A stretch of 12,311 nt of DNA from an uncultured Bacteroidales bacterium (GTDB lineage: Bacteria > Bacteroidota > Bacteroidia > Bacteroidales > UBA932). The translations under genes and the position numbers were made by a program. This document shows, one piece after another, positions 1-6,636 of this stretch (position 1 is the stretch's first letter; every line of letters starts with the position of its first letter). The notes under the pieces were generated by a model. The model was not told where the DNA came from. It did no database searches and saw nothing but the letters and a program-made list of their open reading frames with translations. The stretch lies in contig CAMOIZ010000027.1 in the NCBI GenBank assembly GCA_946616385.1, positions 1-12,311 on the forward strand. The letters are read 5' to 3'.

Positions 1-302
1 ACTGTTTCCGCCACAAGGCCGGAACCGGAGTTTATGTCGATCAGGTTGGAATTGTTGTCGGACGTTCCTGTGAAGAAGATGCCAAGTGCTACGGCCGCGG
101 CCATGGCCAGTGCTGCACCGGCCCAGCGCCACACATGGCGGACGGGGCGGACCGCAGCGGCACCCGGGAGGGCGGAACCCACTCCGGCGGCATCGAGACG
201 GGACGATATGGCATCCCAGGCCCCTGCCGGTGCAGGTTCCTGAGCCTCTTCCATAATCGACCTGACCCGAAGGTCAAAATCCTCGTTGTACTTGTTTTGC
301 AT
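1..302 (-). CDS. Probable anti-sigma factor / single-pass membrane protein, C-terminus outside window
   Basis: This partial gene runs off the left edge; about 100 codons are visible, starting at the ATG at 302-300, one base after the stop of the sigma factor gene. That tight spacing indicates co-transcription and probably translational coupling. The product begins with a short cytoplasmic segment rich in acidic and polar residues (1-57), containing an EPAPAGAWDAISSRL stretch. One hydrophobic helix follows at about 58-78 (rich in Ala, Val, Leu), and then a Ser/Asn-rich segment that should lie in the periplasm. A cytoplasmic N-tail plus one membrane helix directly downstream of an ECF sigma gene is the usual form of a Bacteroidota anti-sigma or sigma-partner protein. 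No FecR or zinc-binding (ZAS) motif is visible in this part. The role is inferred from position and topology; the C-terminal domain, which would settle it, is missing. Confidence 0.7.
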   Translation of the reverse strand, partial: MQNKYNEDFDLRVRSIMEEAQEPAPAGAWDAISSRLDAAGVGSALPGAAAVRPVRHVWRWAGAALAMAAAVALGIFFTGTSDNNSNLIDINSGSGLVAET

Positions 303-303
303 C

Positions 304-900
304 TTAAAACTTCTCTTTGATCTTGTTCTGCAGCAAAGCCCGCGCACGCTGCAACTGCGAACGCGAAGTGGTTTCCGAAATTTCCAGGGCCTCTGCTATC
401 TCCTTGTGGGAAAAGCCCTCGACGACATACATGTTGAACACCGTGCGGAACCCGGGCGGCAGAGCCGCAATCATCTTGCAAAGTTCCTGGTATCCTATAT
501 TCTGGATGGGAGTGGGGTCGTCGCCGCTGATATCCCAGGCGGCATCGACGTCTTCACTCTGCTTGAGCACGTCTTTCTTCCGTAAACTCATCAGTGCCGT
601 ATTGACAAAGATCTTGCGGGCCCAGCCTTCGAAAGAGCCCTCTCCCGAATAGCTGTCCAGCTTGGTGAACAATGTCACGAATCCATCCTGAAGGATGTCG
701 GCCGCGGCCTCCCTGTCGCCCCCCATATAACGCATGCAAACCGCATACATTTTGGATGACAGAGAGTCGTAAACCGTTTTTTGAGCCATCCTGTCGCCAT
801 CTTTGCAAAGCTCGATGACGTCCGGCCCGATGACATTGCCTGCCTTGCCGGTTTCCCGTTCTCGATTTTTAAGATGCGCTTTACTTCCAAAAAGTTGCAT
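304..900 (-). CDS. ECF-type RNA polymerase sigma-70 factor
   Basis: This 198-residue protein redirects RNA polymerase to a dedicated set of promoters. Sigma region 2 spans about residues 42-108 (GGDREAAADILQDGF, then a Trp-containing segment through SFEGWARKIFVNTAL). Region 4 spans about 137-195, with its helix-turn-helix at about 163-190 (GFSHKEIAEALEISETTSRS). There is no region 3, as expected for ECF factors. The reading frame stays open to a TTG at 921-919, but that codon lies inside the promoter -7 element, so the ATG at 900-898 is preferred. Even so, about 25 residues precede the usual start of region 2, and the true start could be internal. The gene precedes a membrane protein that is probably its anti-sigma factor, and it is divergent from the TPR/EnvC-like operon. 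Target promoters cannot be deduced from this window. Confidence 0.93.
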   Translation of the reverse strand: MQLFGSKAHLKNRERETGKAGNVIGPDVIELCKDGDRMAQKTVYDSLSSKMYAVCMRYMGGDREAAADILQDGFVTLFTKLDSYSGEGSFEGWARKIFVNTALMSLRKKDVLKQSEDVDAAWDISGDDPTPIQNIGYQELCKMIAALPPGFRTVFNMYVVEGFSHKEIAEALEISETTSRSQLQRARALLQNKIKEKF

Positions 901-918
901 CCTCGAAAAATGTATATG

Positions 919-926
919 CAAAAATA
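919..926 (-). promoter_or_regulatory. Promoter -7 element of the sigma factor unit
   Basis: The minus strand reads TATTTTTG, an exact match to the Bacteroidota -7 consensus TAnnTTTG. It lies 18 bases upstream of the preferred ATG at 900, so the leader would be only about 12 nt. No convincing -33 TTTG is present at the usual spacing, which may indicate that an activator is needed. Confidence 0.6.
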
Positions 927-949
927 ACCAATTAACTGCAAAAAAGCAC

Positions 950-957
950 TATTTTTG
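950..957 (+). promoter_or_regulatory. Promoter -7 element of the TPR/EnvC-like operon
   Basis: The plus strand reads TATTTTTG, an exact TAnnTTTG match, 15 bases before the ATG at 973. The predicted leader is about 10 nt. No good -33 element is seen. The element mirrors the one at 919-926 on the other strand, 23 bases away. Confidence 0.6.
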
Positions 958-972
958 TATAGAATGCCTTGT

Positions 973-2340
973 ATGAAGAAATTGGTCATCATAGCCGTCG
1001 CTCTAATCTTCCCTTTTGCAGGAAGCGTGACGGCGCAGTCTGCAAGAAACACGAGCGTCCTGGAAACCATGCTCTTGGGGGCTGTTTCCAACATGCAGAC
1101 CGGAAACATCGACAATGCAGTCAAGCATCTTGAATATCTCGACAAGAACTTCCCCGGCAACGATGCCGTAAACTACTGGCTCGGCTCCGGTTATGCCATG
1201 CAAGGCAAACTTGAAGAAGCGCAGAAGCACCTCGAAGCCGCAGTTCAGGCAGACTCCACTAACGTCTGGTACAAAGACCTCCTTGCAAACATCCTTATGA
1301 GCAGGGGAAGGGGCGAAGAAGCATCCAGGATCTACCTCAAGCTCATGGAAGAGCATCCTTCCAAATACACGAACGCTTATACCCTTACGCTGCTGGGCAA
1401 CAGGAATCTGGGCGAATACAAGGACTCGCTGGCTCTCGACAATTTCGAGAAGGCCCTAATGCTTTCGCCGGACTATGCTCCGGCCATCCTTGGCAAGAGC
1501 GAGGTCTACAGGATGCGCGGCAACATTCCCGGCTTCTTCGCTTCGCTCGACGAGATGGTAGCCAACCCCAGCTTCAATCCCGCGGCCAAATGCGACTATG
1601 TCAATCAGTTGCTCCAGCACATCGACTACAACTTCTTCCGTTCCTGGGGAGCGCAGCTGGATTCGCTGGTGAGCCGGTGTGCACAGGTGCATCCCACCGA
1701 CAGCAGCGCCCTGCGCTTGGCAGGAAACTGGTTCTACGGCACCGAGAGGAAAGAGAAAGGCCGTGAGTATTTCAACCGCTTCGAACAGGCCTATCCGGAG
1801 AATCTCGACGCGCAGTACCTGAAGCTTCAGGTGATGATGGACGAAGGCTCCACCGCCCGTGAACTTATCGACCAGTGCGAAGTGATCGTCCGCACCGGAG
1901 GGGAAAAGAATCCCCGCGTGATGCCTGCCCTCGCCACCATAGGCGACACCTACCACAAACTCGGGCAGGAGAAGAATGCTTTCAAGGCCTACGACCGTGC
2001 GCTTAAGGCGGATCCGGAATACCTGCCGGTGCTGAATAACTACGCCTACTACCTGAGTCTGCAGAAAAAAAGGCTCAAGAAGGCGGCAGCGATGAGCAAG
2101 AAGACCGTGGAGAAAGACCCCGACAACGCAACCTACCTCGACACCTACGGGTGGATACTCTATCTGCAGGGCAAGGCACAGCAGGCCAAGCCCTATTTCA
2201 AGCATGCTATGCTTTACGGCGGACGCGACAGCAAAGTGATACTCGAGCACTATGCCACCGTGCTTGAAGCGCTCGGAGAGACAGACCTTGCAAAATCGTT
2301 CCGCCTGCTGGCAGAAAAGAAAAGAATCGAAGAAGAATGA
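973..2340 (+). CDS. Exported tetratricopeptide-repeat protein
   Basis: This 455-residue protein has a clear Sec signal peptide (MKKLVIIAVALIFPFAGS) with a probable cleavage site after VTA, before Gln22, so it should be periplasmic. There is no lipobox. The mature part is helical repeats. TPR-like units are readable at about 64-97, 318-350 (GDTYHKLGQEKNAFKAYDRA), 353-384 and 387-418 (YGWILYLQGKAQQAKPYF), with more divergent repeats between. TPR arrays mediate protein-protein contacts; there is no catalytic motif. Its stop overlaps the start of the EnvC-like gene (ATGA), so the two proteins are made together and may work together at the cell wall. The frame extends to a TTG at 955, but that lies in the promoter; ATG 973 gives a textbook signal peptide, whereas ATG 964 would be almost leaderless. 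The family is certain, the specific function unknown. Confidence 0.88.
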   Translation: MKKLVIIAVALIFPFAGSVTAQSARNTSVLETMLLGAVSNMQTGNIDNAVKHLEYLDKNFPGNDAVNYWLGSGYAMQGKLEEAQKHLEAAVQADSTNVWYKDLLANILMSRGRGEEASRIYLKLMEEHPSKYTNAYTLTLLGNRNLGEYKDSLALDNFEKALMLSPDYAPAILGKSEVYRMRGNIPGFFASLDEMVANPSFNPAAKCDYVNQLLQHIDYNFFRSWGAQLDSLVSRCAQVHPTDSSALRLAGNWFYGTERKEKGREYFNRFEQAYPENLDAQYLKLQVMMDEGSTARELIDQCEVIVRTGGEKNPRVMPALATIGDTYHKLGQEKNAFKAYDRALKADPEYLPVLNNYAYYLSLQKKRLKKAAAMSKKTVEKDPDNATYLDTYGWILYLQGKAQQAKPYFKHAMLYGGRDSKVILEHYATVLEALGETDLAKSFRLLAEKKRIEEE

Positions 2341-3482
2341 GACGATTCGCGGCACTCGCACTTGCAGCACTCCTGCTCTGCATTCAGGCATCAGCCCAGA
2401 ACAGCTCCCAGAAAAAAGCGAAGCTGGAAAGGGAGATAGCCATACTCGACCAGCAGCTTAAGGAAAACGCCAGCAAAGTCAGAAGTGCCAATACCGCCCT
2501 CAAACTCACCCGGAAGAAAATCAGCGCCCGGAAGGGTCTGCTCGCCGAGAGCGACGCCCAGATCTCCACTCTCGACAAACGCATACAGGAGAAAAACAGC
2601 AGGATAGACAGTCTGGAAGCACGCTACACCCTGCTCTCCGAAAACTACAACAAACTGGTGCGCACGGCCTACAAGAACCGCGACACCCGGATCTGGTACA
2701 TGTACCTGCTGTCCAGCGACGGTCTCAGCCAGGGACTGCGCCGATACGGATACCTGAAAAGCATGGCTGCCGGCCTGAATGCCCAGGCTTTGGAAATCAA
2801 GGACACACGCGCCCGGCTGGAAGAAGAGAAAGCGGGTCTGCTCAAACTTCGCGAGGAAGCTTCCGTGCTGCGCAATACAAGGGCGGTGGAACTGAAACAG
2901 CTTGAAAAAGACGAGAGCAATTCCAAACAACTTGTTGCCAGCCTCGGCAAAGACAAGGCCAGGTATCAGAAGGAACTTGCAGCAAAGAAAAAGCAGGTGC
3001 AGGCCCTCAACGCCGAACTCAACAAGATGGTGAAGAAGTCGAGCGGCAAGCCCAAGACCGAAGTGGATGCAAAACTCGACAAGGAGTTCGCCGCCAATAA
3101 GGGCAAACTCCCATGGCCGGCCGACGGTCCCGTGGTGGATTCATTCGGCAAGCACTATCATCCTGTCTACAAGAACGTAGAACTGCCCTTCAATAACGGC
3201 GTGAACATAGCCCTCGGCAAGGACAGTGCGGTGAAGGCGGTATTCGACGGTACGGTGAGCAACGTGGTGGTGATTCCCGGCTACAACCAGTGCATACTGG
3301 TGCAGCACGGCGGTTATTTCACCTTCTACTGCAAACTCGCCAGCGTCAATGTAAAGGCCGGCGACAAGGTCAAAACCGGGCAGGTCATCGGCCGAGTGGA
3401 CACCATCGCAGGCGAAACCCAGCTCCACTTCGAGCTTTGGGAAGGCAAAACCCCGAGGAATCCGGAGCTGTGGCTTAAATAA
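2337..3482 (+). CDS. EnvC-like murein hydrolase activator: coiled coil plus degenerate M23/LytM domain
   Basis: The 381-residue product has a signal peptide (1-20, cleavage after QASA), a long charged coiled coil (about 24-110 and 150-235) and a C-terminal LytM/peptidase M23 domain (about 257-381). This is the architecture of E. coli EnvC, which does not cut peptidoglycan but activates amidases at the division site. The residues support the activator reading. The zinc-ligand motif HxGxD is replaced by N286-N-G-V-N290, the His of the YxHL motif is K333, and the first His of HxH is Q362; only H364 remains. It starts within the stop of the TPR gene, which implies coupled translation. Its 3' end overlaps the convergent feoAB gene by 8 bp. 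A catalytic endopeptidase is unlikely on these residues. The amidase partner is not in the window. Confidence 0.88.
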   Translation: MRRFAALALAALLLCIQASAQNSSQKKAKLEREIAILDQQLKENASKVRSANTALKLTRKKISARKGLLAESDAQISTLDKRIQEKNSRIDSLEARYTLLSENYNKLVRTAYKNRDTRIWYMYLLSSDGLSQGLRRYGYLKSMAAGLNAQALEIKDTRARLEEEKAGLLKLREEASVLRNTRAVELKQLEKDESNSKQLVASLGKDKARYQKELAAKKKQVQALNAELNKMVKKSSGKPKTEVDAKLDKEFAANKGKLPWPADGPVVDSFGKHYHPVYKNVELPFNNGVNIALGKDSAVKAVFDGTVSNVVVIPGYNQCILVQHGGYFTFYCKLASVNVKAGDKVKTGQVIGRVDTIAGETQLHFELWEGKTPRNPELWLK

Positions 3483-5835
3483 GCATCTGACAGATCATCT
3501 TCCCTATCCAGGCGACTATCCAGGCGACGGCGATGGTGTAGGCGCAGATGCCCCAGGCCCAGGACCAGCGGCCGGTTTCGTTCTTGATGGCAACGAAAGT
3601 GGCGATGCAGGGGAAGTAAAGCAGCACGAAGATCATGAAGGCAACGGCCGCGGGCAAGGGAACGTTGTTCTTGAGGGCGCTCTGAAGGGCGGTGTCGTTT
3701 TCGTCCACGGTCTCTCCCTCCTCGCCGGCATACATCACGCCCAAAGAACTCACTACCAGTTCCTTGGCGGCAACGCCGGTAAGCAGGCCCACGTCCATTC
3801 GCCAGTCGAATCCGAGGGGATCCAGCACAGGCGCGACCGCCTTGCCTATATGCCCGAGGAAGCTCTGTTCCTGCTGCTCGGAGCGCGGCAGACCTTCGTT
3901 CTTGGGGTAGTATCCCAGGGCCCAGATCACGATGGAGGCGACGAGGATGGTGGTAGCCATCTTCTGCAGATACTGCTTGCCCTTCTCCCAGGTATGCCGC
4001 CCTATCGCCTTGGCGGTGGGGATGCGGTAGGGAGGAAGTTCCATCACGAAGGGCAGGTCGTCATCTTTTATCACCCTCTTGAGCACCAGGGCCGAAAGGA
4101 TGGCGAGCACCACGCCCAGCAGGTAGATGCACATCAGCGCGAGCGCCGGAGTCTTGGGGAAGAAGGCCCCCGCCAGCAACACGAATATGGGCAGTCGCCC
4201 CGCACACGACATGAAAGGCACGAGCGCGATGGTAATCAGCCGACTCTTGCGGCTCTCGATGGTGCGGGTAGCCATGATGGCGGGCACGTTGCAGCCGAAT
4301 CCCATCACCATGGGAATGAAGCTCTTGCCGTGCAGGCCCAGATGGTGCATCAGTTTGTCTACGATGAAAGCCGTGCGGGCCATGTAGCCGGAATCCTCCA
4401 TTATGGAGATGAAGAAATACAAAATGAGGATGTTGGGGAGGAACACAAGTACACTCCCCACACCCGCAATTATGCCGTCCACCAGAAGATCCTTCAGCCA
4501 GCCGTCCACCATCACGGAAGCAACCAGGTCTCCGAACTTGCCCACCAGCCAGTCTATCCAGTTCATAGGATATTGCCCGAGAGTGAAGGTTGCTGTGAAG
4601 ATGAGATATAATATGGCTATGAAGATGGGGAACGCCAGCCACTTGTTGGTGACGACGGCATCTATCTTGTCTGTTATCGTAAGTTTGGGCGCTGTTTCCG
4701 CCCGGGTATAGGTTTCCGTAAGGGCTCCCTGGATGAAGGCGTACTTTGCATCCACGATTGCGGACTCGGAGTTGCTCCCGAGTATGCGTTCGATGCGTTT
4801 CTGCTCCTCGTCGCAGGCGATCAGGGCCTCTTCGCCGACAGCGCAGTCTCCTATGATCCTTATTACTTCCGAATCATCTTCCAGGGCCTTGATGGCCAGA
4901 TAGCGGGTGGAGTAGCGGGCGCGAAGGTCGGCATCGCGCTGGAGTATCAGCTTGATGCGGTCGATGCTCTGCTCCAGTTCGGCTCCGTGGTTGATGTGGA
5001 TGTGGCGGGCGAGCTTTGGGGAATGCTGCTCGTACATCGCTATTACGGTGTCGAAGAGTTCGGGGATTCCCTTGCCATCGCGGCTGACTGTCGGGCAGAC
5101 CGGCATGCCGAGCAGGTATCCCAGCTGCTTGATGTCGATGCTGTCGCCACGGGCCTGAAGCTCGTCGTACATATTCAGGGCCATCACCACAGGCAGGTTC
5201 ATGTCGATGAGCTGGGCGGTAAGGTAGAGGTTGCGCTCGATGTTGGAGGCGTCCACCACGTTCAGCACCACGTCCGGGGTCTTCTCCAGGAGATTCTTGC
5301 GGACGTAAAGTTCTTCCGGGCTGTAGGCCGAGAGGGAATATGTGCCGGGAAGGTCGACCAGGGTGATCTTGTAACCCTTGTATTCGAACTTTCCTTCCTT
5401 GGCGTCGACAGTGACTCCGCTGTAGTTTCCTACGTGCTCGTGGGAACCGGAGGCTATGTTGAAAAGGGATGTCTTTCCGCAATTGGGGTTGCCCACAAGG
5501 GCGACGCGCAAGCTGTGGCCGCGCTCTTCGGCAAGTTCGGAGATTTCCCTGTCCAGAATGGCCGGGAGGGATTCTCCGGCGTGTTCGGTGGCGATATGCA
5601 ACTTGGCCTCTTCTTCGCTGATGACCTCTATCTTCGAGGCCTCTTCGCGGCGAAGCGATACTTTATATCCGAGGATTTCGTATTCTATGGGATCCTTGAG
5701 AGGGGCGTTGAGAATCACCCGTACGGCTTTGCCGCGGATGAACCCCATCTCTATCAGGCGCTTGCGGAAACTCCCGTGGCCCGATACTTTTGCTATTACG
5801 GCCTTTTCGCCGGTTTTGAGTTCTGAAAGTTGCAT
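3475..5835 (-). CDS. feoB: FeoA-FeoB fusion, ferrous iron transporter
   Basis: This 786-residue inner membrane protein imports Fe(II). Residues 1-75 form a FeoA-like SH3 domain (SGHGSFRKRLIEMGFIRG), fused to FeoB; such fusions are common in Bacteroidota. The cytoplasmic G domain shows G1 GNPNCGKT (115-122), the G2 Thr142 in SGVTV, G3 DLPG (161-164), G4 NMYD (221-224) and a G5-like SRDGKG (251-256). The membrane part (about 400-786) holds the two gate regions with conserved motifs FGCNVPAIMATRTIE (513-527) and PFMSCAGRLPIF (540-551), plus FPCIATF (741-747). Length and motifs are complete, so it should be functional. It is a single-gene unit: its own promoter lies just upstream, and it ends inside the convergent EnvC-like gene. 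Iron-dependent regulation is expected from the family; a candidate operator is described separately. Confidence 0.97.
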   Translation of the reverse strand: MQLSELKTGEKAVIAKVSGHGSFRKRLIEMGFIRGKAVRVILNAPLKDPIEYEILGYKVSLRREEASKIEVISEEEAKLHIATEHAGESLPAILDREISELAEERGHSLRVALVGNPNCGKTSLFNIASGSHEHVGNYSGVTVDAKEGKFEYKGYKITLVDLPGTYSLSAYSPEELYVRKNLLEKTPDVVLNVVDASNIERNLYLTAQLIDMNLPVVMALNMYDELQARGDSIDIKQLGYLLGMPVCPTVSRDGKGIPELFDTVIAMYEQHSPKLARHIHINHGAELEQSIDRIKLILQRDADLRARYSTRYLAIKALEDDSEVIRIIGDCAVGEEALIACDEEQKRIERILGSNSESAIVDAKYAFIQGALTETYTRAETAPKLTITDKIDAVVTNKWLAFPIFIAILYLIFTATFTLGQYPMNWIDWLVGKFGDLVASVMVDGWLKDLLVDGIIAGVGSVLVFLPNILILYFFISIMEDSGYMARTAFIVDKLMHHLGLHGKSFIPMVMGFGCNVPAIMATRTIESRKSRLITIALVPFMSCAGRLPIFVLLAGAFFPKTPALALMCIYLLGVVLAILSALVLKRVIKDDDLPFVMELPPYRIPTAKAIGRHTWEKGKQYLQKMATTILVASIVIWALGYYPKNEGLPRSEQQEQSFLGHIGKAVAPVLDPLGFDWRMDVGLLTGVAAKELVVSSLGVMYAGEEGETVDENDTALQSALKNNVPLPAAVAFMIFVLLYFPCIATFVAIKNETGRWSWAWGICAYTIAVAWIVAWIGKMICQMLI

Positions 5836-5852
5836 TGTACCTATTGACGATG

Positions 5853-5883
5853 CAAAGTTATGGACTTAATGCAAGTGCGTCAA
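5853..5883 (-). promoter_or_regulatory. feoAB promoter (-33 TTG, 20-nt spacer, -7 TAACTTTG)
   Basis: On the minus strand a TTG (5883-5881) is followed after 20 bases by TAACTTTG (5860-5853), matching the Bacteroidota TAnnTTTG -7 element at the normal spacing. The start codon of feoAB is 18 bases beyond the -7, giving a leader of about 12 nt. Seven-base inverted arms (ATTGACG at 5843-5849 and CGTCAAT at 5878-5884) flank the -7; one covers the -33 TTG and the other the likely transcription start. Confidence 0.7.
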
Positions 5884-5900
5884 TCCCTAATAATTGGTAT

Positions 5901-5908
5901 TTTATTTG
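5901..5908 (+). promoter_or_regulatory. Weak candidate -7 element for the phospholipid gene pair
   Basis: TTTATTTG differs from TAnnTTTG at one position and sits 18 bases before the preferred ATG at 5926, the same distance as for feoAB. No -33 TTTG is visible, so the call is tentative. Confidence 0.35.
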
Positions 5909-5925
5909 CAGTAATGATGCGCGTT

Positions 5926-6636
5926 ATGGCAGAAGAAATAAAAGCATCCAAACGCATTCAGACATCGTTTCTGAACGCCGCCGAACATAAGGCTCTTGTA
6001 TGGCTGGCAGCACGTCAGCCGAAATGGGTGACATCCAACACCCTTACCTGGATAGGAATCATTGGTTCTGTTATCATCGCAGCCGGATACATACTCTCGA
6101 ACCTTAACATAAACTGGCTGTGGCTGGCATCCTTCGGGTTCATAGTAAACTGGTACGGAGATTCGCTGGACGGCAATCTTGCCCGATACAGAGGCACGCA
6201 GAGACCCATTTACGGCTACTATCTCGACCATACTGTAGATGCAATCAACGAAATACTGATGTTCATGAGCATAGGCATTTCTTCGTTGCTCAATATCTGG
6301 ATCGCCGTCGCCGGACTCATCCTCTACCTGCTCCTGACACTTAACGTGAGCATGAACGCGCATCTGAAGAAGGAATTCAAACTGACTTATGCGAAGCTTG
6401 GCCCAACCGAACTGAGACTCATCCTCATAATAGTGAACACACTGTTCATCTTCATCAGGCCGCTGCGGGAGTTCTCGCAGGACGTGCGCATATTCGGGCA
6501 CGACTTCAGTTTCGGCGCCTTCGACTACATAGGCGCGGTAATCGTGGCGATGCTCGCCCTCGTGTACGTGGTGACCATTCTGAAGGATCTTGACGAATAC
6601 GCCAGGATGGATCCTCCAAAGCCCTGGAACGGCTGA
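5926..6636 (+). CDS. CDP-alcohol phosphatidyltransferase family membrane protein
   Basis: Enzymes of this family transfer a phosphoryl-linked group from a CDP-linked donor (usually CDP-diacylglycerol) to an alcohol, making phospholipid headgroups at the inner membrane. The 236-residue product carries the full signature: D79-S-L-D82-G83, then A86-R87, G97, D101 and D105, matching D-x2-D-G-x2-A-R-x(8-9)-G-x3-D-x3-D with all metal-binding aspartates present. About six hydrophobic helices surround it. The frame is open further upstream (ATGs at 5860, 5914 and 5917), but 5860 lies in the feoAB promoter and the others would be nearly leaderless, so the ATG at 5926 is preferred. The stop shares one base with the start of the acyltransferase gene. 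Substrate (inositol phosphate, glycerol phosphate, serine or another alcohol) cannot be read from the motif. No inositol phosphate synthase gene is nearby. Confidence 0.9.
   Translation: MAEEIKASKRIQTSFLNAAEHKALVWLAARQPKWVTSNTLTWIGIIGSVIIAAGYILSNLNINWLWLASFGFIVNWYGDSLDGNLARYRGTQRPIYGYYLDHTVDAINEILMFMSIGISSLLNIWIAVAGLILYLLLTLNVSMNAHLKKEFKLTYAKLGPTELRLILIIVNTLFIFIRPLREFSQDVRIFGHDFSFGAFDYIGAVIVAMLALVYVVTILKDLDEYARMDPPKPWNG

Noticed and set aside
1456..2391. Long open frame on the minus strand (about 311 codons) opposite the TPR gene
   Set aside because: It lies wholly antisense to a gene with a clear signal peptide and TPR repeats; its translation is low in complexity and matches no family I recognise. 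It follows from codon bias.
2391..2930. Open frame on the minus strand opposite the EnvC-like gene
   Set aside because: Antisense to the signal peptide and coiled coil region; the repetitive charged codons of the coiled coil leave the other frames open by chance.
2337..3482. Calling the M23 protein an active metallo-endopeptidase
   Set aside because: Nearly all catalytic and zinc-binding positions are substituted, so an activator role is the better reading.
3850..4611. Open frame on the plus strand (about 253 codons) opposite feoAB
   Set aside because: Antisense to the highly conserved FeoB membrane domain; its translation is rich in His, Gln, Glu and Gly without domain character, so it is a shadow.
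4987..5826. Open frame on the plus strand (about 279 codons) opposite the FeoA and G domains
   Set aside because: Antisense to intact FeoA and GTPase motifs; no recognisable protein family and no promoter or start context of its own.
5860..5925. Upstream starts (5860, 5914, 5917) for the phosphatidyltransferase
   Set aside because: 5860 lies inside the feoAB promoter; 5914 and 5917 would be essentially leaderless. ATG 5926 gives the usual hydrophilic N-tail before the first helix.
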